Shown here piece by piece: positions 16,395 through 24,797 of a DNA stretch of 64,000 nucleotides. Origin of the DNA: GCA-002704185 sp902588515 (GTDB lineage Bacteria > Pseudomonadota > Alphaproteobacteria > Pelagibacterales > Pelagibacteraceae); NCBI GenBank assembly GCA_902588515.1, contig CACIPP010000001.1:62001-126000 (forward strand). The letters run 5' to 3'. The position numbers were made by a program, and so were the translations under genes. Numbering within the stretch: the stretch's first letter is position 1; each line of letters opens with the position of its first letter. Under the pieces are notes generated by a model, which saw only the letters and a list, made by a program, of their open reading frames with translations, was not told the origin of the DNA and ran no database searches.

Positions 16395-17243
16395 ATGATT
16401 ATCGATGGTAAAAAAATTGCAGAAGATTTAAAGCATAATTTAAAAAAGGAAATTAGTAATTTAAAAACAAATATAAAACCGTGTTTGGTGGTAATATTAA
16501 TTGGTGACAATCCAGCCAGTAAAATTTATGTTAAAAATAAAGAAAAATCTGCGGGTGATATAGGAATTAAGTCTGAAATAATCAAATTTGAAACTAATAT
16601 AAGCGAGAATGATTTACTTAAAAAAATTGAGGATTTAAATTCAGACAATAATGTACATGGAATTCTTGTTCAATTACCGTTGCCAAAACATATAAATGAA
16701 GGAAAAGTTATAAATACAATTAACCCAATAAAAGATGTAGACGGTTTTCATCCCGTTAATGTAGGTAATTTATCCTCAGGTAATGACGCAATGATCCCTT
16801 GTACGCCGCTTGGCTGTTACTTATTACTTAAGGAAGTGATACAAGATCTAACTGGCAAAAATGTTGTAATTATCGGAAGATCCAACATCAATGGTAAGCC
16901 AATGGCTCAGCTTCTTTTAAGAGAAAATTGCACTGTAACTGTGACACATTCTAAAACTAAAAATATAGAAAAAATTTGTCGAGAAGCAGATATTATAGTA
17001 GTTGCTGCAGGCAAAGCCAAAATACTTAATAAAAATTGGGTAAACAAAAATTCGGTCATAATCGATGTTGGTATAAACAGAATTATAGAAAAAGGAACAA
17101 AACAAATAGTTGGTGATGCTGATTTTGAAAATATAAAAAACGAAGTTTACGCAATCACACCAGTTCCTGGCGGCGTAGGTCCAATGACAATAGCTTGTCT
17201 GCTTAAAAACACATTAAAAGCTTATAAGAATCAGATTAAATAA
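16395..17243 (+). CDS. folD: Methylenetetrahydrofolate dehydrogenase / methenyltetrahydrofolate cyclohydrolase
   Basis: Bifunctional enzyme of one-carbon metabolism that interconverts 5,10-methylene-THF and 10-formyl-THF. At 282 residues it is a normal FolD. Visible motifs are SKIYVKNKEKSA with the catalytic Tyr and Lys (about residues 48-59), GILVQLPLP (about 93-101), DVDGFHPVN, the nucleotide-binding IGRSNINGKPMAQLL, and the C-terminal TPVPGGVGPMT. Its 10-formyl-THF product is also the substrate of PurH, encoded elsewhere in the window. It converges on the psiE-like gene. Confidence 0.97.
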   Translation: MIIDGKKIAEDLKHNLKKEISNLKTNIKPCLVVILIGDNPASKIYVKNKEKSAGDIGIKSEIIKFETNISENDLLKKIEDLNSDNNVHGILVQLPLPKHINEGKVINTINPIKDVDGFHPVNVGNLSSGNDAMIPCTPLGCYLLLKEVIQDLTGKNVVIIGRSNINGKPMAQLLLRENCTVTVTHSKTKNIEKICREADIIVVAAGKAKILNKNWVNKNSVIIDVGINRIIEKGTKQIVGDADFENIKNEVYAITPVPGGVGPMTIACLLKNTLKAYKNQIK

Positions 17244-17245
17244 AA

Positions 17246-17629
17246 TTATATATCGTCTTTTGAAGCGTCTATTTTTAAAATTTTACTTCTTCTTAATCTT
17301 AAAAATAAAATAGCAATGGCAATTAATAAAATTGCGCCACCTTCATAGAGCAAAGAGGCGCTTGAAACATCCTTTTTTTGTAAAATTATTAATCTAGCTA
17401 AAGCTGTCAAAGCTATAAACAAAGGGTAAGTTAGTTGAACTTTTAAACTTCCCCAAAAACTTGTGACCATTCCCAATACCTCAAGATAGATGAATAATAA
17501 TAGCAAGTCTGGCAATGTAATCATTCGATTATTGAACATTTCGTATATTTCAAGTCCAAATCCGATGACAGTACAAATTAAAACTATCAAGGCACCTGAC
17601 AATTGTACCTTTTTCAAAATATCTTGCAT
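17246..17629 (-). CDS. PsiE-like membrane protein (phosphate-starvation-inducible PsiE family)
   Basis: A 127-residue protein with four hydrophobic segments (about residues 10-28, 38-58, 66-84 and 92-110). The family landmark LLLLFIYLEVLGMV appears in the second. PsiE was named for phosphate-starvation induction in E. coli, but its biochemical role is unknown. It lies downstream of argG on the minus strand and its end is 2 nt from the folD end. Family assignment is from motif recall. Confidence 0.75.
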   Translation of the reverse strand: MQDILKKVQLSGALIVLICTVIGFGLEIYEMFNNRMITLPDLLLLFIYLEVLGMVTSFWGSLKVQLTYPLFIALTALARLIILQKKDVSSASLLYEGGAILLIAIAILFLRLRRSKILKIDASKDDI

Positions 17630-17681
17630 GAATCATCTATATCTGAAATCATAATTTTAACAACTCACTTATTTGTGTAAA

Positions 17682-18863
17682 TTATAATAGTTTCTTATGA
17701 TAATTGATAAATTTTTCTACTTTAGACTTTGAAAACATTTTATTTTCATCAAAAGAAACTTTTTTTATCGAATATGCTTTATTTTTTGTTTCTCTGCTGA
17801 GAATAATAATATTACCTTTATACAATCTTAATTTAATTTTTCCGTTAACTTTTGATTTCTTTTTATCTATTATTTTTTGAATCTTAATTCTTTCTTTCGA
17901 AAACCAAAATCCATTATATATTAGCTCAGCAAATCTTGGCATAATTTCATCATTCTCGTGCATTGTTTTCTTATCAAGGGTTATTGATTGTACAGCTCTA
18001 TTTGCAAATAAGAGCACTGTTCCTCCTGGTGTTTCATAAACGCCTCTTGATTTTATACCTATAAACCTATTTTCAACTAAATCGACTCTTCCAATACCAT
18101 TTTTTCCAGAGATTAAATTTAATTTTGAAAGTAGCTTTGCAGGTGATAACTTTTTATTGTTCAAAGCAATGGGATTTCCATTTTTATATTCTATACTTAT
18201 AACAGTAGACTTATCAGGAGCTTTCTCTGGCGAAGCTGTTCTTTGAAAAATAAATTCTGGCGCACATTTTCTTGGATCCTCAAGAATTTTTCCTTCTGTA
18301 GAAGTATGTAATAGATTATCATCAACCGAAAAGGGAGGCTCTCCTTTTTTATCCTTAGGCACTAAAATACCATTTCTCTTTGCATATTTTATTAAGTCAT
18401 TTCTTGATTGCATCTTCCACTCCCTCCAAGGAGCAATAATTTTTATTTTTGGGCCGAAGTAATGATAACCAAGTTCAAATCTTACTTGGTCATTTCCTTT
18501 ACCCGTGGCACCGTGAGAAACAGCTTGTGCTTTAAATTTTTTTGCTATTTCAATCTGCCTCTTAGCAATTAAAGGTCTAGCTATAGATGTTCCGAGGAGG
18601 TAAGTTCCTTCATAAAGAGCATTACCCCTTAGCATCGGAAACACATAGTCTTTAACGAAAATTTCTTTTAAATCCTCGATGATAATTTTTTTAACTCCTA
18701 GTTTTTTAGCATTTTTATATAGAGTTTTCCTATCAATGTTTTGACCCAAATCTGCTGTGTAGCAAATGATTTCTGCTTTATACTTTTCCTGAAGCCATTT
18801 TAATATTACTGAAGTATCCAAACCACCTGAGTAGGCTAATACAATTTTTTTGATTTTTTTCAT
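17682..18863 (-). CDS. argG: Argininosuccinate synthase
   Basis: Condenses citrulline and aspartate with ATP to argininosuccinate in arginine synthesis. It has 393 residues, as usual for the short class. Visible motifs are the PP-loop AYSGGLDTS near residues 9-17, YLLGTSIARP, SHGATGKGNDQVRFE (about 114-128), and the C-terminal-half KSRGVYETPGG. It follows the IalB-like gene after 11 nt. Confidence 0.97.
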   Translation of the reverse strand: MKKIKKIVLAYSGGLDTSVILKWLQEKYKAEIICYTADLGQNIDRKTLYKNAKKLGVKKIIIEDLKEIFVKDYVFPMLRGNALYEGTYLLGTSIARPLIAKRQIEIAKKFKAQAVSHGATGKGNDQVRFELGYHYFGPKIKIIAPWREWKMQSRNDLIKYAKRNGILVPKDKKGEPPFSVDDNLLHTSTEGKILEDPRKCAPEFIFQRTASPEKAPDKSTVISIEYKNGNPIALNNKKLSPAKLLSKLNLISGKNGIGRVDLVENRFIGIKSRGVYETPGGTVLLFANRAVQSITLDKKTMHENDEIMPRFAELIYNGFWFSKERIKIQKIIDKKKSKVNGKIKLRLYKGNIIILSRETKNKAYSIKKVSFDENKMFSKSKVEKFINYHKKLL

Positions 18864-18874
18864 TCTAATGTTGT

Positions 18875-19381
18875 TTATTTTCTACAATTTTTTCTAGCAG
18901 CATTATATGCATTAGTGAAACCCATCAAAGAATAAGTATCGGTTGTTTTATTGCCTCTTGAGGAGATACCAATAACTTTAGCTTTGTTTGATTTTTTCAT
19001 TGCTCTAATCATTCTAATTTCATCATCGTAGCTAACTAACCAAGCAAAATTATCTTTAATTTCTAGTTTAAAATTTGAATTACCAACATTTACTCTAACC
19101 TGTGATTTTTTCTTATATTCATAGCCACCTGTTATACTTATTTCATTATTTATGTTTTCGCTTGGCCTGAAAGATACAAAAATTCTAGACTCAGCTCTGC
19201 TTAAATTTTTTGGACTCATATTTGTTGGCATTGAGACTGCAAAACAAACTTTTTTGCCATCCTTATTCATATATTGACTTTCCCACATTTTAAATTTTTT
19301 TTCAGTTTTTATTTCCGCAAAAGATTGCGAATTAAAAAAACACAAAAGCAAAGTTAAAATTGAAATTTTTCTTATGGACAT
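18875..19381 (-). CDS. IalB-like (invasion-associated locus B family) exported protein
   Basis: A 168-residue protein with a Sec signal peptide (hydrophobic run about 5-16, likely cleavage after QSFA near residue 22). The mature part follows the alphaproteobacterial IalB-like pattern: a W near the start, KVCFAVSMP, rF-V-x-x-RP, a GYEYKKKSQVRV segment, AW, and ISSRGNKTTDTYSLMGFTNAY near the end. The biochemical role is unknown. A disulfide between Cys46 and the C-terminal cysteine is plausible. Its start overlaps the end of the aldo/keto reductase gene by 10 nt. Confidence 0.8.
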   Translation of the reverse strand: MSIRKISILTLLLCFFNSQSFAEIKTEKKFKMWESQYMNKDGKKVCFAVSMPTNMSPKNLSRAESRIFVSFRPSENINNEISITGGYEYKKKSQVRVNVGNSNFKLEIKDNFAWLVSYDDEIRMIRAMKKSNKAKVIGISSRGNKTTDTYSLMGFTNAYNAARKNCRK

Positions 19382-20418
19382 GGGTTTGAATATACTAATT
19401 GAACTTTATTAATATCCTCTAAAATTTTATTATTAAGCTCGATATTTACGCTATCAATATTAAGTTTAAGCTGATCCATTTTAGTTGCACCAATCAAAAC
19501 TGATGTAACAAAGGGTTTTATTTCGCAAAATTTAATTGCCATTTGACAGGGGTCTAAGTTATAGGTATTTGCAATTTTTATATACTCTTTTATCGCATTT
19601 TCAGAATTTGGAGTTCTGTATCTTGGGTATCTATTACCAAATAGCTTTAATCTACTACCTTCAGGGAGTTTACCATCTAGATATTTTCCACTCAACGTAC
19701 CGCTTGCTAGAGGTGAATAAGCCAATAAACCAACATTTTCTCTGATAGAAATTTCAGATAATCCAACTTCAAAACTTCTATTCAAAAGATTATATGGATT
19801 TTGTATACTAACTACTCTAGAGAGCTTTTTTATTTCTGAGAATTTTAAATATTCGGAAGTTCCCCAGGGTGTTTCATTTGAAATTCCAAAGCTTCTTATC
19901 TTTCCTTTTTTTATACTTTCTTCAAGTGTTTCAATAACTTCTAAAATTGTATTATTTTCATCCGTTTCTTTGTGAACATATTCCAAACCTGAGAAAACGT
20001 TTATTGGTCTATCAGGCCAGTGAAGTTGATAAAGATCTATGTAATCAGTATCCAAATCTTTTAAGGATCTATCTAAAGCAAAAGAAATTTGAGATTTGTT
20101 AAGTCTAGTTTGTTCTGAATTTTCTCTGAACCAATCCATGCCAGATCTTCCTACAATTTTATCAGCAATTATAATTTTATTTCTATTTTTTTTATTTTTT
20201 ATCCATCTACCAATAATTCTACTTGTTTCACCCCTGGTTTTACTAGAAGGCGGAACTGGATAAAGTTCTGCAGTATCAAAAAAATTTACTCCAGCATCTT
20301 GCGCATAATCCATTTGATCAAATGCTTCCTTTTCAGAATTTTGTTCACCCCATGTCATTGTACCAAGTCCAATGGTGCTTACTTTGATGTTTGATTTTCC
20401 TAGACTTTTATAATTCAT
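19372..20418 (-). CDS. Aldo/keto reductase (Tas-like)
   Basis: A 348-residue NADPH-dependent aldo/keto reductase. The opening LGKSNIKVSTIGLGTMTWGEQN is typical of the Tas subgroup. The catalytic tyrosine lies in FDTAELYP (about residues 48-55) and a conserved DLYQLHWPD segment lies near 124-132. A C-terminal cofactor-binding region (VLIGATKMDQL) follows. The physiological substrate is unknown. First gene of the run with the IalB-like gene, argG and the PsiE-like gene, divergent from the terC-like gene. Confidence 0.92.
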   Translation of the reverse strand: MNYKSLGKSNIKVSTIGLGTMTWGEQNSEKEAFDQMDYAQDAGVNFFDTAELYPVPPSSKTRGETSRIIGRWIKNKKNRNKIIIADKIVGRSGMDWFRENSEQTRLNKSQISFALDRSLKDLDTDYIDLYQLHWPDRPINVFSGLEYVHKETDENNTILEVIETLEESIKKGKIRSFGISNETPWGTSEYLKFSEIKKLSRVVSIQNPYNLLNRSFEVGLSEISIRENVGLLAYSPLASGTLSGKYLDGKLPEGSRLKLFGNRYPRYRTPNSENAIKEYIKIANTYNLDPCQMAIKFCEIKPFVTSVLIGATKMDQLKLNIDSVNIELNNKILEDINKVQLVYSNPCP

Positions 20419-20473
20419 ATTATTTCTTTAAATTTCATGATAGTTAATATCAGATAGTTATAAAAAATAAATA

Positions 20474-21055
20474 ATGAGTGAACAAATATTAATTTTATTT
20501 CAAATTATCTTAATTGACCTAGTTCTAGCTGCAGATAATGCAATCATAATAGGTATGCTTGCTTCTAATTTTAAAAAATCACTCAGAAATAGAATAATGT
20601 TTTGGGGAATTAGCTTGGCAGTAATTTTTAGAATTATTTTTGCTCTCCTGACAGTTTTTTTACTGCAAATCACTGGGCTAAAATTAGTCGGTGGATTAAT
20701 TTTATTATGGGTTGTTTATAAACTTTATAAAGATGTAGTTAAAAGAATCGAACCAAAAACAAAAAAAGTAGTATCAGGCCAAAGTTCTTTATTGAGTGCA
20801 GTTATAACAATTGCGATTGCAGATATTAGTTTAAGTTTAGATAACGTGCTTGGTGTTGCAGGCGCTGCAAAAGACCATTATTATATATTGGCATTTGGTT
20901 TAGTATTATCTATCATCTTAATGGCAACGATGGCTAAGTTGATTTCAAATTTAATAATCAAATACCGGTGGATCGCTTGGTTAGGTTTATTTGCAATATT
21001 ATATGTCGCATTAGATTTAATTTACACTGATTTAAAAAACCTAATGGTTTTTTGA
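20474..21055 (+). CDS. TerC family integral membrane protein (YjbE-like)
   Basis: A 193-residue protein with about six membrane helices. The two TerC signatures are present: DLVLAADNAIIIGML (about residues 15-29) and IADISLSLDNVLGVAGAA (about 115-132), each with the conserved acidic residues within the membrane. Members have been linked to metal-ion (notably manganese) export. The ion here is not determined. It is divergent from the aldo/keto reductase. Confidence 0.92.
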   Translation: MSEQILILFQIILIDLVLAADNAIIIGMLASNFKKSLRNRIMFWGISLAVIFRIIFALLTVFLLQITGLKLVGGLILLWVVYKLYKDVVKRIEPKTKKVVSGQSSLLSAVITIAIADISLSLDNVLGVAGAAKDHYYILAFGLVLSIILMATMAKLISNLIIKYRWIAWLGLFAILYVALDLIYTDLKNLMVF

Positions 21056-21102
21056 TATTTTTTAGGCTTGAATTTTATTTATTTTTGATCATATATATTA
21101 CT

Positions 21103-21861
21103 ATGAATTTAAAAGACAGAATTAGTAAAATACAATCAACTGCATCAGTTGAGACTTCCAAAGTAGATCAAGGTTTAAGATCATACATGCTGAAAGTATA
21201 CAATTATATGTCTTCAGGGGTCTTGCTGACAGGCATAGTTGCATTGATAATTTTTAAGTTTGCTGCAGTTACTGATGGATCAGGTAATATAGTTGGTCTG
21301 ACACCATTAGGGAATGCAATGTATCAATCTGCATTAATGTGGGTTGTGGCTTTAGCGCCATTAGGAATTGTGTTTTACATGAGTTTTGGAATTAATAAAA
21401 TGAGTGCATCCAAAGCTCAAACTGTATTTTGGATATTTGCAGCATTAATGGGAGCTTCTTTATCATCTATTTTTATAGTTTATACTATGCCAAGTATTGC
21501 GAGAGTATTTTTTATTACATCTGCAACATTTGGTGCCATGAGTTTGTACGGTTATACAACTAAAAAAGATTTAACTGGCTGGGGATCATTTTTAATGATG
21601 GGACTAATTGGAATAATTATTGCATCTATCGTTAATATATTTTTAAAATCTTCGGCAATGCATTTTATTATATCAATAATTGGAGTGCTAGTGTTCGTAG
21701 GTTTGACAGCGTATGATACACAAAAAATCAAACACATGTATTACGCTTCTGACAGTGGTGAGGTTATGGGTAAAAAAGCTGTGATGGGAGCTTTAACCTT
21801 ATACCTAGACTTTATAAATTTATTCATAATGTTGTTAAGACTATTTGGACAAAGAAGATAA
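21103..21861 (+). CDS. Bax inhibitor-1 (BI-1/YbhL) family membrane protein
   Basis: A 252-residue protein with about seven membrane helices. It has the bacterial BI-1 N-terminus (DQGLRSYMLKVYNYMSSG) and the C-terminal region GLTAYDTQKIKHMYY and LYLDFINLFIMLLRLFG with the conserved aspartates. BI-1 proteins act as calcium-leak or stress-related channels in some organisms; the role here is unknown. I chose ATG at 21103; an upstream TTG at 21052 would add an unusual hydrophobic extension. Confidence 0.92.
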   Translation: MNLKDRISKIQSTASVETSKVDQGLRSYMLKVYNYMSSGVLLTGIVALIIFKFAAVTDGSGNIVGLTPLGNAMYQSALMWVVALAPLGIVFYMSFGINKMSASKAQTVFWIFAALMGASLSSIFIVYTMPSIARVFFITSATFGAMSLYGYTTKKDLTGWGSFLMMGLIGIIIASIVNIFLKSSAMHFIISIIGVLVFVGLTAYDTQKIKHMYYASDSGEVMGKKAVMGALTLYLDFINLFIMLLRLFGQRR

Positions 21862-21865
21862 TATT

Positions 21866-21997
21866 TTAATTTCTTGAACATCTTTTAGAACAGTATTTAA
21901 CATTTTCCCAATTATTTCTCCATTTTTTTCTCCACGTAAATTCTAGTCCACAAGTTGGGCAGTTTTTTTTTGGTAATCTTCCTTTCTTTCTTTTCAT
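21866..21997 (-). CDS. DUF2256 family zinc-ribbon mini-protein
   Basis: A 43-residue protein with a basic N-terminus, a CPTCG pair (Cys13, Cys16), FTWRKKW-x-x-NW, and a second pair in VKYCSKRC (Cys36, Cys40). This is the layout of the DUF2256 family, in which the four cysteines probably bind zinc. The function is unknown. Its ATG overlaps the stop of the DUF2794 gene as ATGA, so the two are translationally coupled. It converges on the BI-1 gene with 4 nt between the stops. Confidence 0.87.
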   Translation of the reverse strand: MKRKKGRLPKKNCPTCGLEFTWRKKWRNNWENVKYCSKRCSRN

Positions 21998-22329
21998 TTA
22001 ATAACTTTTAAGTTTCTTTTTTGTAAAAAACTAACAGCACTTTTTAATTCGTTGGTATTCTTAATAATTTTACCGTGTTGGTCTTTAACTTGGTATTTAA
22101 AATCTTTTTTACCCTTAAGTATCTTGATAATTTGCAACAAAGGTTTTTCAGATGATCTTCTATAAATATCAAAGCTAATTAAATTTTTATTTATATAAAA
22201 AGCATAATCTTTCCATTCACCTTTGGAGACCATCTTTCCATATAGATTAAGAATTTCACCAAGTTCATTTTTATTAAAAAAGTTTTCCTTATCGATTTCT
22301 TTATTTTTTATTAACTTATATCTAAACAT
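21994..22329 (-). CDS. DUF2794 family protein
   Basis: A 111-residue soluble protein with the segment NELGEILNLYGKMVSKGEWKDYA (about residues 20-42) and FDIYRRSSEKPLLQIIK (about 53-69). This matches my recollection of the alphaproteobacterial DUF2794 family, whose function is unknown. It overlaps yciB by 8 nt upstream and DUF2256 by 4 nt downstream, so yciB-DUF2794-DUF2256 look like one transcript. Confidence 0.8.
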   Translation of the reverse strand: MFRYKLIKNKEIDKENFFNKNELGEILNLYGKMVSKGEWKDYAFYINKNLISFDIYRRSSEKPLLQIIKILKGKKDFKYQVKDQHGKIIKNTNELKSAVSFLQKRNLKVIK

Positions 22330-22867
22330 TTGTAATTCTAAATTTTTCTATTATTCTAATTTGAAATATCGTAAATACAAAAGTAATTGGAAGAATTCCA
22401 AAAACCTTAAATTGTACCCATATTTCCTCTGATTGTGTTCTCCATACCATCTCATTTAAAAATGCTAAAAATATAAAAAAATAGATCCACCTATCAGTTA
22501 ATATTTTCCATCCTTCATCTTTTAATTTAATAGTATTTTCTAAAAGCAATTGAAGTAAAGATTTTTTAAGAAAAAACTTCCCATACATTAATATTAATGC
22601 AAAAAGAATATTTATAATGGTGGGTTTCATATAGAAAAAAACCTTGTTATCAAAATAAATTGTAAGTCCGCCAAATACTGATACTAGAACAGCTCCAATT
22701 ATTGGCATAGGGCTAATTTTTTTTTCAAAACAATACATTATTATTACTGAAATGACCGTTGCAATAATTAGAGGCAATATTGCTTCGATCATTCCATACT
22801 TTTTATAAAAAATAAAAAATATCAGCAAAGGCCCAAAGTCTGATATAATCTTTAAAAATTTATTCAT
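22322..22867 (-). CDS. yciB: YciB/IspZ septation-related inner membrane protein
   Basis: A 181-residue polytopic membrane protein that starts MNKFLKIISDFGPLLIFF, the typical YciB/IspZ opening. It contains conserved GKFFLKKSLLQLLL and LTDRWIYFFIFLAFLNEMVWRT segments in the second half. The family is linked to cell-envelope and septum formation. I chose the ATG at 22867, which gives the family N-terminus, over a frame start 14 codons upstream. This ATG overlaps the ATG of the divergent gene in a shared CATG. Confidence 0.9.
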   Translation of the reverse strand: MNKFLKIISDFGPLLIFFIFYKKYGMIEAILPLIIATVISVIIMYCFEKKISPMPIIGAVLVSVFGGLTIYFDNKVFFYMKPTIINILFALILMYGKFFLKKSLLQLLLENTIKLKDEGWKILTDRWIYFFIFLAFLNEMVWRTQSEEIWVQFKVFGILPITFVFTIFQIRIIEKFRITNV

Positions 22868-23543
22868 GAGAGTAACAACTATAATAATTTTTTTCACACT
22901 AATTTGCAAAAACTTAATTGCAGAAGAATATAATTACAAGATTTCTACACTAAACGTTACTTTTGCTACTATTTCGTTAAATTTAAACAAATCCTACGCC
23001 ACGGCAAATATAAAAAGCGAAGGGTTAATTGGTTTTTTTTATAAATTTCAATCAACAGCTTTCACATCTTATGATGATAATATATCGGAGTACAAATATT
23101 CTAGAAATAAAAAAAATTTTAACAAAAAACTTAATGCTAAGTTCATGGGTAAGGATGCAAGAAACAATTTTAAGAATATCAAAACAAAAAAGGGTTACAA
23201 AAAAATTAATATTTCAGATTTAACTAACGTGAGCGATCCCTTATCAGCTCTGACTGAAATATTAAAAAAAGGGCTCAATAATTGTAATTTCAGTGAAAAA
23301 GTTTTTGATGGTGAGGATGTGTATATCTTGAAACTGGTTGATGCTAATTTAGCTAGAAATGGGCACAAACTATGCACGTTATATTATCAAACAGTTTCTG
23401 GTCATAAGATTAAAAGAGAAAAAAAATTAAATAATATTAAAATTAACATTTTTTATCCTGTGCATAATAGAGATATTTCAAATATTTATTTTGAAACTAA
23501 GGTAAACAACATACCAATGAAAATGATATCCACGACAAAATAA
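22866..23543 (+). CDS. DUF3108-like exported protein
   Basis: A 225-residue protein with a Sec signal peptide (hydrophobic run about 5-15, likely cleavage after LIA near residue 19). The mature part has the DUF3108 pattern: YKISTLNVTFATISL near the start, and SDPLSALTEIL followed by a cysteine and VFDGEDVYILKL in the middle. The function is unknown. Its ATG at 22866 overlaps the divergent yciB ATG, so any promoter must lie inside yciB. Confidence 0.75.
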   Translation: MRVTTIIIFFTLICKNLIAEEYNYKISTLNVTFATISLNLNKSYATANIKSEGLIGFFYKFQSTAFTSYDDNISEYKYSRNKKNFNKKLNAKFMGKDARNNFKNIKTKKGYKKINISDLTNVSDPLSALTEILKKGLNNCNFSEKVFDGEDVYILKLVDANLARNGHKLCTLYYQTVSGHKIKREKKLNNIKINIFYPVHNRDISNIYFETKVNNIPMKMISTTK

Positions 23544-23586
23544 TATCTTGATTTTTATTTTAAGATAACTACTTATTATTAGTAGA

Positions 23587-23916
23587 ATGCTAAAAAATCC
23601 TAAGAAAGCAAAATTCTCAATAGGTGAAGTGGTTAAACACAGGCTATTTGATTTTAGAGGAGTTATTTATGATGTCGATTTTGAGTTTAATAATTCTGAG
23701 GAGTGGTATCAATCAATTCCAAAAGATGTAAGGCCGAGAAAAGATCAGCCTTTTTACCATCTATTGGCAGAAAATGAGGAAATAACTTATGAGGCTTATG
23801 TTTCAGAACAAAATTTATTATTAGATGATAGAAAAGAGCCAATTAGCCATCCTTTAATAAAGGAAATATTTAATGGCCAAAACCAAGATGGACTATATTT
23901 AAAATCTTCAAATTAA
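23587..23916 (+). CDS. hspQ: Heat shock protein HspQ (YccV-like domain)
   Basis: A 109-residue protein with the YccV-like fold: KFSIGEVVKHRLFDFRGVIYDVDFEF (about residues 8-33), the RPRKDQPFYHLLAE segment (about 51-64) and AYVSEQNLL. HspQ was described as a hemimethylated-DNA-binding protein and later as a specificity-enhancing factor for Lon protease. The short spacer before it contains two small inverted repeats (23545-23568 and 23570-23586). Confidence 0.9.
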   Translation: MLKNPKKAKFSIGEVVKHRLFDFRGVIYDVDFEFNNSEEWYQSIPKDVRPRKDQPFYHLLAENEEITYEAYVSEQNLLLDDRKEPISHPLIKEIFNGQNQDGLYLKSSN

Positions 23917-23981
23917 CCTGCCACAAATTAAACAATATTCACACAATCATCTGACAAAATAAAGGTTTACATAAGTATTAA

Positions 23982-24032
23982 TTGTCCAGTTCGGAGTTTT
24001 CTGTCCCAATCTCCCTTCTTCGAGCTGGACAA
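23982..24032 (+). ncRNA. Long hairpin between hspQ and ccmC (candidate sRNA or 5' leader)
   Basis: A 15-bp inverted repeat pairs 23982-23996 with 24018-24032 around a 21-nt pyrimidine-rich loop, with only two G-U wobbles. Its core TTGTCCAG/CTGGACAA is perfect. It is far more G+C-rich than the surrounding 160-nt spacer. No U-run follows, so it is not a standard terminator. It could be the leader of ccmC (ATG 45 nt downstream) or a small RNA. The rest of the spacer, 23917-24077, holds nothing else I recognise. Confidence 0.5.
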
Positions 24033-24077
24033 ACTTTGTCACATTAAAATTTCCAATTATAAAGTACATAATTTAAT

Positions 24078-24782
24078 ATGCGTAGAATTTTTGAAAACAA
24101 AAAAATTGTAGGTATTTACAATGATTATTTTGACTATCTTAAAATTACTTTTTTAGTATTATTAATAATAGGTTTAGTATTATCATTTTTTTTCTCACCA
24201 TCTGATTATCTGCAGGGTGAAGTTGTTAGAATAATGTATGTTCATGTACCGTCTTCTTGGTTAGCATTAATGATTTTTTCAGCGATGAGTGTTTTCTCTT
24301 TAATAAGTTTAATTTTCAGGTTTAGAATATTCACAATTTTTACTAAAAGTTTAGCTCCAATTGGTTTCACTTTTTCATTGATATCTATTTTTACCGGATC
24401 TTTATGGGGACAACCAACCTGGGGTACTTTTTGGACGTGGGACGCAAGACTGACCTCAATGATGTTATTAGTTTTGTTATACATTTTTTATATTTTAAGC
24501 TGGGTCGTAGTTAAAAATATTTTCACTGCTGAAAAAATATCATCATTGATCGCGGTTTTTGGTCTTGCAAATATTCCATTAATAAAATTTTCAGTTATTT
24601 GGTGGAATACTTTGCATCAACCTGCAAGCATAAAATTTTTAGAGGAAAGCACAATACATGAAAGTATGCTGGCTCCATTAATGTTTATGTTTATTGCTTT
24701 TGCATTTTTTTCATTGATGGTTTTTTTGATAAGGTTTAAAGTTGAGAGTTTTAAGCTGAAAATTCTTAGAGAAAAAAGTTAA
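24078..24782 (+). CDS. ccmC: Cytochrome c maturation protein CcmC (heme handling)
   Basis: A 234-residue protein with six membrane helices that loads heme onto CcmE. The periplasmic tryptophan-rich signature WGQPTWGTFWTWDARLTSMM (about residues 110-129) and the flanking histidines, HVPSSWLAL near 56-64 and WWNTLHQPASIK, are present. First gene of ccmCEFGH. The gap to ccmE is only 15 nt, leaving no room for ccmD. Confidence 0.96.
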   Translation: MRRIFENKKIVGIYNDYFDYLKITFLVLLIIGLVLSFFFSPSDYLQGEVVRIMYVHVPSSWLALMIFSAMSVFSLISLIFRFRIFTIFTKSLAPIGFTFSLISIFTGSLWGQPTWGTFWTWDARLTSMMLLVLLYIFYILSWVVVKNIFTAEKISSLIAVFGLANIPLIKFSVIWWNTLHQPASIKFLEESTIHESMLAPLMFMFIAFAFFSLMVFLIRFKVESFKLKILREKS

Positions 24783-24797
24783 TCAAAGGTTTGAACA

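Noticed and set aside
23545..23586. Two small inverted repeats before hspQ (TATCTT/AAGATA and CTACT/AGTAG) as an RNA thermometer
   Set aside because: Both stems are short and A+T-rich, and no Shine-Dalgarno is present to be sequestered. Such repeats occur by chance at this base composition.
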